Shown: positions 11,322 through 23,642, counted from the first letter of the stretch. The stretch: DNA of 64,000 nucleotides from Gremmenia infestans (GCA_032629725.1 JAFEVB010000019.1:310001-374000), one strand, 5' to 3'. Made by a program: numbers and translations. Notes: a model not told the origin generated them from the letters alone.

Positions 11322-12908
11322 CTAGTACACAGTCTTCAACTTCCAGCCTACGGCCAAAACTCTCGCTGCTGCTAGGCTGATACCCGCTGCGACGTAAGAT
11401 AGGCCGGCGAAGATAATCACGCCGTTGTAGTTACCAGAGCTGGCGGTTAGGATTTGACCGGCGATTGGGAGACTGGTTAGTGTGCTGGAGGGGGGAGTGA
11501 GTTAGTGATGTGGTGGGTATGGGATGGGGATGGAGGTGAGACAAGCTTACCCGAAAGCGACAAACATCCAACACGTAGCGTAATACCTCCCATAGTTCTC
11601 CGTCTTACACATCTGGCCCACGCACACCGGGCTCAGACTCAGATTGCTCCCACTCGTGAAGCCAAAAATGACAGCAAAGACGACGAGCATGATCGTCGAG
11701 TCCCCGGCCGGCAGCCATAGTGCGAAACACGTCACGAAGCACATGGCGATGCTGAGGATAAGCGTGTTCATACGCCCAATCATATCAGCGACCAGGCCCG
11801 CAAAGAAGCGTCCGAAAAACGAGCCCGCGTTCAGGATCGCGAGGATCTGGAAGCCAAAGGCAGAGCTGTGGCCGTGCGCTACGGCGTACGATGTGATGTA
11901 TGTGAGAGGGACGAAGATACCCCACTCCATGAGGAAGATGCCCAGCGTGACAAAGGTAAACGGTAAGTCCCTGAACACGCTCAGGTCCGGCGAGACGGCC
12001 TTCCAGCTGCCGATGCTCTTGCGGGGCAGGCGGCTGCGCACGAGTAGGTTGGCGAGGATGAGGAGGAAGAGCAGGATGAAGCCGAGGATGCGGGTGGCCC
12101 AGGCGAAGCCGACCATGGGAAATAGTCGTTGTAGCATTAGGGGGAAGATTATTCCGCCGATGGACCCGGATGTCATGGCGATGCCGGTAGCGTTGCCGCG
12201 TTTACGGAGGAAGAAGTGCCCGATTGAGGCGATGCAGGGGGTGTTTATTAGACAGCCACCGATGCCGTTTAGGACGCTGTAGACCATGAAGAAGTGCCAG
12301 TATTCTGTTGGGGGTTTAGTTCTAACGATGAAAGGGGAGAGAGGGGAGTACGTACGTGTGCATAGTCCCAGGAGGAACATGGAGGCAACCAAGAGGATAC
12401 TTCCACAGAAGATGAGGACTCGTGGGCCGTATGCATCGAATATCGGACCAATGGGCGCGCCGCAGAAGAAGGTCAGGAATAGGGAAAGTCCAAAGATCCA
12501 TCCTATTTGACTGGGAGAGTAGTCCTTCAATTGGTTCTCTTGGAAGTACTGCAGGAGAATAGCAGTGCTGTTGATGATTCCAAAGACCGAGAAGGATCCA
12601 CAGAACGACCCAACAACAACACTCCACCCCTTTAACCCACCCTCGGGAAAGTCATCTTTGTCGTCTGGACCCGTGAGAGTCACGTCGTCTACCTCTGGTG
12701 CAAGAGTTGGGTGAAAGATCCCCTTTCCGTCTGCTGGTGATGGTGATGAAGAGTTTTGAGTCTCAGCTACAGCAGCTGGACCATCAATCCCAACTACACC
12801 GCCTTTCTCGACATCCCTCGTCCTTGGATCATCACCGACGCCGTCATTCTGAGATTGGTGTTTTATAGAGCAGCTGTCCTCTGCTGAATGTGTACCAACT
12901 CTGTGCAT
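11322..12908 (-). CDS. MFS transporter, monocarboxylate-porter (MCT/Mch) family
   Basis: Three exons on the minus strand, 12908-12356, 12304-11551 and 11484-11322, give 489 residues. A hydrophilic N-terminus (~95 residues) ends in FPEGGLKGWSVVVGSF, the usual opening of fungal MCT-family proteins, followed by about 12 hydrophobic helices (for example IGWIFGLSLFLTFFCGAPIG; DAYGPRVLIFCGSILL; FGRFFAGLVADMIGRMN). The last exon supplies the final helix (VIIFAGLSYVAAGISLAAAR). Relatives include yeast Mch proteins; Mch5 is a riboflavin importer, while most others have no proven substrate, so specificity is open. The gene lies on the same strand as, and downstream of, the Zn2Cys6 regulator, which suggests but does not prove regulation by it. 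The first ATG in frame is at 12908. Confidence 0.88.
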
Positions 12909-13542
12909 TCGCCGCACCGAAAAGAATCAGTGGTTGTTTTCACGAGCAATGCGTTTTTATGTCGTTGCCAGAATAACGGGGGTGTTGGATGGTTTTATGG
13001 AGAAAATATTTTCTGAAAGGCGGGGAGCGGATGAGAAAATAATGTTCCATCACGGAGTATCCCACTTTCGGTCAGCACCGTTGCTTAAAGTTGTTAGCTT
13101 GGAGGCGTGGCGTTGCGGGGCGTCCACGTGATGCAAATGATGTTAGGTAATTAATACTTTATGAGGTAAAGAGGGAGGCTTTTCGTGCCGTCTACTGTAT
13201 GCGGTCAATAAAGTGTATTTCTCGAGGTGGGTTGTGATTTGTGATTGCTGGGATAGAAACCCTCTTGTTTGATGGTGCCCACTTGTAATTGGTGATGTGA
13301 CTTCCCTCTACTCTGTGTCTAAACTGGAGAAAGTTTCTGAAAGGACCACGAAAATAGAGATTCATAAGACATGAAGAGCCTTGAAAACTTGCAGACCAAT
13401 TACCCCGGCATATGTGATGCCAGATAGTTCATTGAAATCAGTGATTGGGCCGACTCGCGTAGCATGCGAACGATATAAACTACCATAATACTTGAATCGG
13501 CTCAAGGAAAAGGAGAATTAAGGATTATATATTACATTACTT
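12909..13542. promoter_or_regulatory. Promoter region of the MFS gene and 3' flank of the Zn2Cys6 gene
   Basis: Spacer of 634 bp. CACGTG lies at 13125-13130 and a near copy of the recurrent motif (ACGGAGTA) at 13052-13059. No CGG-N-CCG type Zn2Cys6 site was noticed by eye. No coding potential. Confidence 0.4.
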
Positions 13543-15204
13543 TCAGTCTTCGATTCCAACAGACTTTTTGGCCCATTGTATAGTACCCACCCACTGTTCT
13601 TTATCAGTGTTAAAGGACTGTACCAGAGCTCGCACAAGCCGTTTCCCAGAACCTTTGGTAAACCATCGATGGGTAAGCAAATGCAAAGCCACTCCATAAT
13701 GCAAAAAGAATAACACGGCCATAGAATCCTGTGATTCAAGTAAAGTGAAGATAGAGAGGTCAGCTCTCAGTGGCCACACGAGTATTCCACGCTGGTCCCT
13801 TAAGTAGCTTTCCAAGCATTCTTGCAATGATGTACACGAGCTTCGGTAGGTCTCTTGGTGCTGTTTATCGCTGTCGTTTATCAATATGTGGAAACGTTCG
13901 AGTGCTTGTAGTAATGACCTTCCTCTTGTCAGCAAACCTGTCACTTGATTCAGCCAGTGATAAGCCATCATTTAAACTTACTGATGCAAGTCGGCCTGTT
14001 CTAAATTGTGGAATCTATAAGAGTGTTAGTGTGCAATGCACTTGGGACATGGAATAGTTGGACTAACGCCTCCGACCGTAAACGCTCCATCTCATCGGCT
14101 GGAGATCCTGCTTGAGACCCTGCTAAAGGCTCTGGTGGAGGCAATGGCAAAATGAACGATCTATATCCTCCACTATGTATCACATCCAGTGATTGCAAAA
14201 CAATATGGCCAATGCCATGAAGCAAGTGGCGCAGACCCAATATCTCAGAAACGGGGTCTGAAGAATCGCTACCATCGGCCACGCTAGGGATTGCAAGAAC
14301 AAGTACTATCATTAGCATAGAGCTTATAGTGACAGCTTCGCAATTGCTCGGTGTGATCTGAGATAAAGCCTTGTTGAAAGCTAGCAATGCTCGATCCTGA
14401 TAATCTAGACCAGTACGTAGCCAAGATTTACTCGTATTGCTTTCTAGATATTCCAGATGCAAGGCTGAGAGTGCCATGATAGTGTCGAGGAGGAAGTCAT
14501 TTGATAACGCTAATTTTGGGATGCCTATTTGGAGGAAATGGGCGTCTTGTGAATCTTTCCGGATCAGAGCTTTGTAGGTATCGAATGAGAAATGGTGGAA
14601 AAGCCTCAGCTCTAATGTTCTGTCTGGCCGAATCCCGTCTCTTTGCATGCTGCCCGGCACACGTTGACCATCACGACCGATTTCCACGGGCTGGTATTGG
14701 CAGCCCATGTCTCGATTTAGACAAGGTCCGCATTTTGGGCGGACTTCATCACACTGTACTAAAGCAGTCAGCGATTATTCTTGAGACGGGAGTTTAATTC
14801 AACGCTTGTCGGTCGGCACGGGAAGGAGAAAGAACGGTTGCCAAATGGAATCCTTAATGAATGTGATTAGATTATGTACACCAGAGCTTAACATAAAGGC
14901 TGCCTTTTATAAATACTTGACAGGCGTTTGCCGCTTGGTAGGTAAGGCTCTGGGGAGGTATGATATTAGCAGTAGCACCGACCTTCACGTGGCGTTTCTT
15001 GCAATTGAGGCCTGTCGCCAAGCAGTCAGCATTTGGGGTGAAGTAGTGAGAATGAAACAAATAGAGCTATGTATCTATATAGAGAGTCCAATGAAGATGA
15101 TTGAGGGGGTGAAGAGTGGAGTGGAGCGGTGCGGTGGTGAATTCTCGGGACCCGGAGTTCTTACATCCAGCGCGGGATTTAGAGTGAGTTCGGCGAGCAG
15201 GCAT
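13543..15204 (-). CDS. Zn2Cys6 fungal transcription factor
   Basis: Multi-exon minus-strand gene. Exon 1 (15204-15165) encodes MPARRTHSKSRAG plus one base of a Cys codon; exon 2 (15011-14983) finishes that Cys and gives LNCKKRHVK; exon 3 (14753-14068) opens with CDEVRPKCGPCLNRDMGC. Together they form a complete Zn2Cys6 cluster: C14-x2-C17-x6-C24-x6-C31-x2-C34-x6-C41. A 33-nt exon (14014-13982) and a last exon ending at 13543 complete the gene. The acceptor of the last exon is uncertain: 13924 or 13918 keep the frame, giving about 389 residues. The donor after exon 2 (GTCGGT) is weak. The regulatory region resembles short fungal-specific TFs (LHLEYLES helix, ALERFHILIND). Such proteins activate nearby metabolic or transport genes; the MFS gene 634 bp downstream is the obvious candidate target. 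Confidence 0.82.
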
Positions 15205-15853
15205 GGTTGGCGGGCGGGACAGATGGATGGGTAAGGGAAGATTGAAGTTGTCCGAAGAACTGCATGAGCTTTATATATTCTGCTTACAATTTCATTAAGA
15301 AAGAAAAAAAAAGGAGAGGTCGCGTTCGCGGTCTCACGGTGGACAGATAAAGCGGCACTCGTTGTCAACGCCTGGAACATTATAAAATGGTGCCGCTTTT
15401 CATGTCCACTGCAAGGTGGGTCAATGTCGGCGATAAGCAGCTCCGCCCCGCCGCCCATAGGGACTCATGGAGTATTTTACTACTATTGAAAGTCTGTTTG
15501 GGGCACGTGCTTGTGGTCTTTACAATAACCTTCATCTGCGATTTCAATTTTCGTGGTGAGATAGGGAATTCGTTAAATATTGTCTTATTGTACATACCTT
15601 ACCGTATATTGCTATGTTCAATTACTTAATTACTTATGGAGAAGGAAATGCGCAAAACCGCGTCATTGACTGGCTTGGCTCGTTCAAAAAGAACGCCTTC
15701 GGCCTATGACGTATAGTTACACACAATGAACAGTTGCCAAGTTTGTTTGCTCCTCTTGTCATTTAAATACTCTTGTTCTTGTTCCCCTTACACAAACCTT
15801 CAATAAAACATCCTATCTACTTCCCAAAGATCACCCATCATCTCAATTCCATC
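15205..15853. promoter_or_regulatory. Divergent promoter region with CRE-like and GTTC-N5-GAAC sites
   Basis: Spacer of 649 bp between the Zn2Cys6 gene and the small hydrophilic-protein gene. Towards the latter are a perfect palindrome CGTTCAAAAAGAACG (15681-15695), a CRE-like TGACGTAT (15706-15713) and an ATTTAAAT TATA-like element (15761-15768), followed by a CT/CA-rich leader. This arrangement fits a strongly inducible gene; the binding factors are not known from sequence. Confidence 0.4.
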
Positions 15854-16436
15854 ATGAGCGGAACATCCAACGTCGGCAACTCGCAGGTCTACCAGGCGGA
15901 CGACCAGAGAACTGTGCCCAACTCTGAGATCGAGCAGCAGAAGAAGGAAAACAGATTTCATGAGGGCAAGGAGAATAGCCACAAGGCCAATGACTCTAGT
16001 AAGGAATCCCTATGGAGTGTCGTCTTAAAATCCTTCTGACATATCTTCTACAGAGGATGAGAGATCCATCGCCAACAAGCTAGCCCGTGAAGAAAAGGTT
16101 CGTTTAGGATCAATGCATCCCTGCTTTGATAGAGCAAGCAGATGGTCCAAGGCCTAGTCATATTAACTTCTTCGTAGAGACAAAAGGAGGGTGAGGATGA
16201 GCCTGAAGAAGTGAAGCAGAGCAAGAGAGACCCAACGCTGCCAGTGAGTCTTTGTTATTTCCAACCATACTAGTCGTTTTCGCTGGCACCTGCATTCTCC
16301 CACTTCTTCGTATAACCACTAACACTGTCTTTCGCAGGCTAAGATGCACGGAAATGAGCCCTCCAAGGGAGCCAAGATCGATGCCCAAATCCAAGCCGAG
16401 GAGGAAGAAGAGCTAAGACGAAAGGGAAAGGCGTAA
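15854..16436 (+). CDS. Small hydrophilic conserved fungal protein (stress/hydrophilin-like)
   Basis: Four exons, 15854-15998, 16054-16097, 16178-16243 and 16338-16436, give 117 residues. The protein is almost wholly polar: MSGTSNVGNSQVYQADDQR at the start, the segment DERSIANKLAREEK, then KRDPTLPAKMHGNEPSKGAK and an acidic-basic end (EEEEELRRKGKA). There is no signal peptide or membrane segment. Small fungal proteins with this layout (SxANKLARxxK, then DPTxPAKMHGNxPSKGAxID) are widespread and uncharacterised; the composition suggests an intrinsically disordered, stress-type protein, but no function is established. The promoter carries a TATA-like box and a CRE-like site. Confidence 0.75.
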
Positions 16437-16990
16437 ACGTGGCATAAACAATGTGAAAGTCTTCTTCGAATGAGGGTGGAAGGCAAGAAAAGAATACAGA
16501 TGATGAGGACCAAGCTTAGAGCTCACTTCATAGGAAAATGTAAAACTAGTAAAATCCACGCTTGGGACAATCAATGTAGTTGGTTTCAAAAAAGAACATG
16601 TGTCTTCGGAGCTGTATAAAAGCGTCATTCAAACTTCTCACAGAAATGCACCAAGAAAGTTTGTTGTCGATTGTTGTTCTCGTTGATGCATTCCCACCTA
16701 GAACTAGAAGTGTAGCTACATTGGACTCCTGGGTGACAGTATCAAGTTTGTGGGGCGGGGCCCGGGCGGGATCGCGAACGCGGCTGTCAGTCGCCTGGAA
16801 CTGAACATACCTAGGTACCTTACTCCGTTGCTATACTTGTATGGAAATCCAGTCAGTTTTCGTACGCAATCTGACTCAACCCCAGCCTTCTTTAAACCAC
16901 TTTGCAGCTTGTGGACATTTTCAACTGTCCCCAGCTGCTTCATAGCTTCCCCCTCGATGACTTCCCCCAGATGACTTCCCGCCCTCCATC
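16437..16990. other. Intergenic spacer upstream of VPS15
   Basis: Spacer of 554 bp holding the 3' UTR of the small gene and the VPS15 promoter. CT-rich tracts occur in the last 120 bp before the start codon. A GC-rich stretch (GGGGCGGGGCCCGGGCGGG) lies near 16753-16771. No gene seen. Confidence 0.45.
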
Positions 16991-19900
16991 ATGGGACAAG
17001 GCTTCTCTCTCACGTCCCTTTCCGCGGGGTCTGCAGGCATAGATGTGCCAGAGCTTGCAGATCTCGTGTATGAAAAATCTATGGGGACTGCCCGGTTTAT
17101 GAAGAGTATTCGAGCGCGGCATCAAGATGGAGTCGTGCTTGTCAAAGTCGTTGTTAAGCCATATACCATGCGCTTGGAGAAGTACAAGCGCATGATAATT
17201 AGTGAGCAGATAAAGCGCCTCTAGCAGATTGCATTCTAACCTGTTGTTATAGAGGAGAGAAAAGCTTTGGCAGATGTCCCCAATGCCCTTGCTTACCAGC
17301 GAATCGTGGAGACCGAGACGAACGGATTTCTCGTTCGACAGTACCTACATAGCTCTCTATACGATCGCATGAGCACACGTCCCTTCCTAGAAGATATCGA
17401 AAAGAAATGGCTTGCTTTCCAGCTCCTCTGCGGCCTCCGCGATTGTCATGCTCGGGACATTTTTCACGGTGATATCAAGACGGAAAACACCTTGGTCACC
17501 TCTTGGAACTGGCTATACATGTCAGACTTCTCATCGTCGTTCAAGCCTACGCATTTGCCAGAAGATAATCCCGCCGACTTCTCCTATTTCTTCGATACTG
17601 CTGGACGAAGAACATGCTACCTTGCGCCGGAGCGGTTTCTAGCTGCGGATGAGACCCTAGATCCCAAGGCGCCGGTCACATGGGCTATGGATGTGTTCAG
17701 TGCTGGCTGCGTGATCGCGGAACTGTTTCTTGAGGCGCCTATTTTCAACCTGAGCCAATTGTACAAATACCGAAAACGCGAATACGACCCTGTTTTCACC
17801 CATCTTAACCGCATTGGGGACGAAAATATTCGAGAGATGATAAAACACATGATCTCACTCGACCCGGAATCAAGATATTCTGCACAAAACTGTCTTGACA
17901 TTTTCAAGGACATCATCTTTCCGGAGTACTTTTACAGTTTCCTCCATCAATACATGGGTCTAATCACGGATCCATCATCTGGAAGGGCACCCATCTCTGG
18001 AGCTTCCGCAAATCTGGGAGAGGCAGACGAGCGAATAGACCGAATATACTTCGATTTTGACAAGATATCATATTTTTTGGGCTACGGAAACGAAAAACAA
18101 GCCCCAAACACCCCCTCTCAAAATAAGCCTGGCTTGGAGCTTTTCCCGGTCCATCTCAATATCCCAAACAATGAACACCAAGCCTCCCTGACTAGCGGGA
18201 AAAAGCCAACAGATGATGGGACGCTCATATTCCTAGCTTTGGTTGTATCATCTCTTCGGAATACTGCTCGAGCAACCGCCAAAGTACGGGCCTGCGACAT
18301 CCTCTTGGCTTTCTCAGAGCGACTCACAGATGAAGCAAAGCTTGACAGAGTCTTGCCATACTTTGTTTCGCTTCTGAATGACAAAGCGGACATTGTGAGG
18401 ATTGCGGCCATTCGCTCGCTAACGCAGCTTATGGCTCTTGTAACTGTCGTATCGCCTGTAAACGCCCATGTATTTCCCGAATATATTTTACCTCGTATGA
18501 ATGCTTTTCTCCCAGGGTCACCTTCGGAACCTGGATCTTTAGTTCGAGCAACATATGCTGCTTCCTTAGGTAGTCTGGCGAGTTCTGCCTCGCGATTTCT
18601 CGACATGGTGGCTACTTTAAGAGCTGATGGATCCCTTCCCACCGCGGACCCCGAGACAGAGGATGGGACCAATGGCGACGCTTCTTTTCAGGGACTCTTT
18701 GATAACACCCGAGCAGAGCTCATCGAAGTGTTTGAGAGCCACACAAAAGCTCTGATCACTGACAGTGACTCAGCTGTCAAAAGAGCCTTTCTCGGCTCTG
18801 TTCCCGAGCTTTGCATGTTCTTCGGAACGGCGGATTCGAACGATATCATTCTCAGCCACTTGAACACATATCTCAACGACCGAAATTGGATGTTAAAATG
18901 CGCATTCTTTGAGACCATCGTTGGAGTTGCCACTTTCCTCGGCGGCACCAGTCTGGAGGAGTTCATTCTACCATTAATGGTTCAAGCTCTGACGGATACA
19001 GAGGAGTTTGTCGTACAGAGAGTCTTGCATTCCTTTGCAAGTATGGCAGAGTTGGGTCTCTTCCAACGATCAAAGACCTGGGAACTCGTCGACATCGTGG
19101 GCCGTTTCACGATGCATCCCAACATTTGGATTCGCGAGGCCGCTGCAATGTTTCTTTCAGCTGCGACCTTATGGTTGTCAGTTGCGGATAATCATTGCAT
19201 CATTCTGCCACTTATCAGGCCATATTTGAAGACTTCCATGGAAGATTTTTCGGAAATTGGAGTCCTCGATAATCTGAAGAAACCTATGTCCAGGGCAGTT
19301 CTTGACTTGTCAATAACCTGGGCTTTGAAGGTCGACAGGGGAATCTTTTGGAAGCCTGTAAATCAACTCCGTACTTTCTCTTTTGATTCAAACAGCTTGA
19401 TACCCTCTATATCTGCCAAAGATCTTGGCCATCACGCTCTCCAGAAAGTACCGAAAAATGAAGAGGATGAGCAATGGTTATCGAAACTTAGGAACATGGG
19501 CCTTAGCCATGAAGATGACTTCAAACTGCTTTGCCTAAGAGAATACATATGGCGTCTGGCTCCCTCCAAAGCCCGCGACGCTTCTCCACACGCAACTCAC
19601 CTTAATAGTGTTATCAATCTTCGCAGTATTGGCATTACCCCCCAAACTGTCATGTTTGACGATCAGCAGGCCATGGAGGAGCCAAAACTCCAAGCTAAGA
19701 AGGCTTTACAAGGGAATGACCAGGCACGGCATACCATCGCAGACGCTTTGCTCGATGCATCGATGACAATTGATGATTCTATCGCTAAAAGACGGCGCTC
19801 TGCATACAACAATCACCAGACCCGAGTGAACACTCCAGGTGGGACTTCACCAGTCGCTTCTAATGGGCGCGATTCTCAATCACCCACGTCAGCATCTCCT

Positions 19901-21745
19901 GTCCCCTCTTCAAGCCCTCGAGAATTGGATATCCCGGGAGCAGCAGCAGGTTCTCGGAGACAGTCAACCTTAAAAGGCACGGCTAAGAACAGCGACGATG
20001 AAGGGGCTTCACTGCCTGACACTACATTGAGCGTGAATTCTGGGGAACTCGTTCGCGGAATTAAGCATCGACCTAGTGCGATGAACCTGATGAGTCGCAA
20101 AGACACAATTAAGTCTATAGCTGAGACTAGTACAACTTCAACCAACGCATTTGGCAAGGTAGAAGGGCCATTCTCGCATCCTGGAGCAGAACCTTCCGCC
20201 TTAGCATTAGCAAAAGAAAAGGAAACGGCCGCCAAAGACACGATTAGGTTCAGAGGCGCTCATACTTACTCTGGTAATGATCCCAGTATACTGAAAATGC
20301 TGGATGCGATGTATGTGGACAATTATCCAAATGACGTCGCAGCCTTTGGGCCAATGATCATACCCTCTAGTCGACGGAAAGGGATCAACAAGAGCAGTAG
20401 TCAGTCTTCGGATCGACCGTGGAAGCCTGAAGGGATTCTTGTTGCCACATTCTCTGAGCACGTTGGGCCTCTGCGCCATATAGCAGTTGCCCCTGACCAC
20501 GTCTTCTTCCTCACTGGAGGTGACGATGGTTGTGTAAAGGTCTGGGATACGGGGAGACTTGAGCGCAACATAGCCCACCGATCTCGCCAGACTCACAAGC
20601 ATGCCAGCGATGCGAAAATCACTGCTTTATGTTTCGTCGAACATACCCACTCTTTTGTTAGCTGTGCAAGTGATGGCACCATCAACGTAGTTCGGGTCGA
20701 TTGTATCCAAACTGGCGGCTCGATGCGATACGGTAAGCTCCGATTGCTGCGAGAGTATCAGCTTCCTAAAGGTGAAATGGCTGTATGGTCAGATCACTTC
20801 AAGATCGAGACAAGTTCTACCTTACTCATCTGCACAAATCGATCTCGAGTGCTGGCAATAGATCTACGGACCATGGAAGTTATCTATACCTTGGACAACC
20901 CAGTGCACCATGGAACCCCAACATGCTTTGTTATTGACAAAAAGCGACAATGGCTATTGCTAGGAACGTCTCATGGTGTTCTCGACCTTTGGGACCTGCG
21001 CTTTAAAGTCCGCCTAAAGGGTTGGGGCATTCCAGGTGCTACGTCTATCTGCCGCTTGTCTATACATCCTACCAGAGGTCGAGGGAGATGGGTATGTGTT
21101 GCTGGTGGCAGCGGACAAGGAGAAGTCTCTGTCTGGGATGTTGAGAAGACTCAATGCAGAGAAGTTTATCGTGCTGGGGGAAGTCGAGACGGGCCAAAAA
21201 CCTACGATCCTTGGCCAGTTGACGAAGACCGTCCGGAGGGCATGTTGGGACGTTTCGCAACAGCTTTAGAACCTACCGGGTCAAGCAGCTCTGATCGTGG
21301 GATACGTGCCATGCTAGCGGGGACGGACAATTACGATGATTCTCGAGAGTCAAAGCATGGGTTCCTCATTACAGGAGGGTCAGATAAAAAGATCCGATTC
21401 TGGGATCTTTCCCGTGTGGAGAATTCGATGGTGGTCAGTGGGCTAGATGCTGAAGAGCTGAAGCCATCATTTACTGCTGCACACCCAACAGCTTCTCTAA
21501 CACTGAACACTGAGCGTATCCCACGACCAGGCCCGACCGCACCTAATGCTGCAGCTGGCTCTCGAACTCCAGGTACCAGCAAAGTGTCTAGTACGAAACC
21601 TCCGAGATCTACTGTGATATCCCTCCAACAGCAACAGTTGCTGAGATCACACTTGGATTCCATTCTCGACATTGCTTTGTTAGAATTGCCTTATGGCATG
21701 CTTGTTTCAGTTGATAGGTCAGGCGTTGTATTCATATTCCAGTAG
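16991..21745 (+). CDS. VPS15: Vps15 protein kinase, regulatory subunit of PI 3-kinase Vps34
   Basis: Two exons, 16991-17201 and 17253-21745, encode 1567 residues, the expected size for Vps15/p150. The N-terminus MGQGFSLTS is an N-myristoylation signal. The kinase-like domain (~25-310) has HGDIKTEN with D144 and the family's altered activation segment DFSSSFKP in place of DFG, followed by DTAGRRTCYLAPERF. A long HEAT-repeat solenoid follows (~320-800), then a Ser/Pro-rich linker (~880-1050) and a C-terminal WD40 propeller (~1090-1567; GGDDGCVKVWDTGR, GGSDKKIRFWDLSR). Vps15 anchors Vps34 to membranes in the complexes for autophagy and endosomal/vacuolar sorting. The start is supported by the myristoylation glycine. 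Confidence 0.96.
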
Positions 21746-22212
21746 AAATTGGGAAGCATTTGGAAGGCGTCTGAAGGACTTCATACATCGGCGTCAGGAT
21801 CAGATACAGGTGGGGCTGAATGTGATTATAAATATGGCTACTGGGTCTGAAAGACTATAGCTCTACATGCTATGGGAAAAACACCTCATTTGTATTAATC
21901 AGATAAAGTACTTAGAATTTAATTAGAACTATAATTGACATATACATTTATCTGATGTTCCGTGTGCGTGCCAGCAAGCCAATTCGAGCTAGTGCAAAAA
22001 CCGCGCCTAAATATTTCGAACCTCAAAAAACGATAGAGGGGAACATCTTCAGCCTCGTTTCGTCTCCCCCCTCCCTCCCACACCACAAGAAACAGCGCCC
22101 AAATCCATGCCAGCTAAATCTCATACCCTCATTCAAAATCGAAAGAACACACGGAACTGTCGCAGCCTCATAATTCGAAAGAACACACGAAATTGCAGGT
22201 AAATAGGTCGCA
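21746..22212. other. Intergenic spacer VPS15-LEA1
   Basis: Spacer of 467 bp between genes on the same strand: the VPS15 3' UTR, an AT-rich stretch at 21885-21950, then a C-rich leader before LEA1. It contains two near-identical AATCGAAAGAACACACG / AATTCGAAAGAACACACG copies at about 22137-22153 and 22172-22189, a short direct repeat in the LEA1 5' leader. No gene seen. Confidence 0.5.
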
Positions 22213-23298
22213 ATGAGGCTCACAACAGAGCTCATCCAAACGTCCCTCTCCTACCTCAACCCGCTCAAAGAGCGAGAGCTGGATCTACGAGGTGCGTATA
22301 GTCTGGAAAGAACATGATGCTACACTTTGAGGCGAGCTGCGTTGATATCAGATTTTTGGGATTGCAGGACATAAGATACCGGCTATTGAGAATTTGGGTG
22401 TCGCTGGCGTACGTTCCCCTCGCATTTCCTTTTACTTTCCCTTTCCCTTTCCCTTTTGGATTTGGTTTTGGTTAGCAGGGTTATTTTGAATGGGATATTT
22501 CCACTGACAAAACCCATATGCTGCATATAGCCTCACGATGCCATCGATTTCACCGACAACGATATTCAGCAGCTAGGCAACTTCCCCCTGTCGCCACGCC
22601 TACGGACCCTCCTCCTGGCGCGCAACCGCGTCTCCAGTATCCAACCCTCGCTCGCGCACGCCCTGCCGAACCTCTCGACGCTCGTGCTGCATGCGAATAA
22701 CTTTGCGGAGCTGGCGGATCTGGATGTGCTGACTAGTTTTACGGGGCTGACGCATTTGGTGCTGAGTGAGAATCCGGTGACGAGGAAGGAGGTATGTATG
22801 GTTTGTTTCGTTTGTTTAGTTTATTTGGGTGTGGGAGTCTTGGTAATTGGACTAACTGGGGTGTTCACTTTAGCATTATCGAACTTGGGTTGTTTGGAGG
22901 TGTCCTTCGGTGCGATTTTTGGATTATAAGAAGGTTAAGGATGCGGAGCGGGAGAAGGGGAAGGAGATATTCGGGACACATAAAGAGCCTTCTATCCTAG
23001 CTTCCAAGGTCAGTCTCTCCCCAACCACCATCTCAATACTCTGCTTGCAAGTGACTAACTTCCTTGCAAGATCATGGGAGTCAAGTCCAAGACCTTCGAC
23101 ACGCCTTCAGCAAACGGTGTTTCTGCCATGGCGACTTCGAAGAACTACCGCGTGAAGCTCACAGATAAAGAACGCAAGAAAGTCGAGGAGCTTATTCGAA
23201 ACGCGAAGAGCCTGCAGGATATCCAGCGTCTGGAGAGGGAACTTAATGAAGGACGAGTTCCGACTGCCGCGCAGGGCGATGATGCGATGGAGGAATAA
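22213..23298 (+). CDS. LEA1: U2 snRNP protein A' (Lea1)
   Basis: Five exons, 22213-22291, 22368-22408, 22531-22791, 22874-23008 and 23071-23298, give 247 residues. The start MRLTTELIQTSLSYLNPLKE and the phrase RELDLRGHKIPAIENLG are diagnostic of U2A'. Leucine-rich repeats follow (AIDFTDNDIQQLGNFP, LRTLLLARNRVSSI, LSTLVLHANNFAEL, GLTHLVLSENPVTRKE), capped by HYRTWVVWRCPSVRFLDYKKV. The C-terminal helix (LTDKERKKVEELIRNAKSL, DIQRLERELNEGRVP) is also family-typical. The protein binds U2B'' and stem-loop IV of U2 snRNA and is a core part of the spliceosome. Multiple introns in a spliceosomal gene make it potentially self-sensitive to splicing, but nothing in the sequence shows autoregulation. Confidence 0.95.
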
Positions 23299-23642
23299 GA
23301 CAAGTCTCTTTCACGAAGGGGGGTAGATTGACAGATATGACAGATATACTGCATACCAATGGCGTTTGGATTGGTGTTTAACGAAAAGTACGTACGTACG
23401 GGCGTTTACTTGCAAGGCAAGCTCCTTGTATAAAGTAAGCTAGCTTTTTATAAAATATAAAAAAGCACAGGAAGGGAGGAAGGGAATTTGCAAAACATAG
23501 AATGATGCAAAATTCATTCATTCATCAATCAATCAATCAATCAATCCATTTTTCCCACCCATAACAAACATACATGTGGATCCATCCATCCTTAATAGCA
23601 ATCAATCAACATAAATACAGCGAGACATCAATCATTCATCAA
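23299..23642. repeat. Tail-to-tail spacer with (AATC)n microsatellite
   Basis: Spacer of 344 bp between LEA1 and the histone-fold gene. It has an (AATC)n tract at about 23524-23547, a GTACGTACGTACG run at 23389-23401 and AT-rich 3' UTR sequence. No gene. Confidence 0.6.

Noticed and set aside
17253..17640. Missing DFG motif in the Vps15 kinase domain
   Set aside because: An altered activation-segment motif is normal for Vps15 pseudokinase-like domains and is not a defect of this copy.
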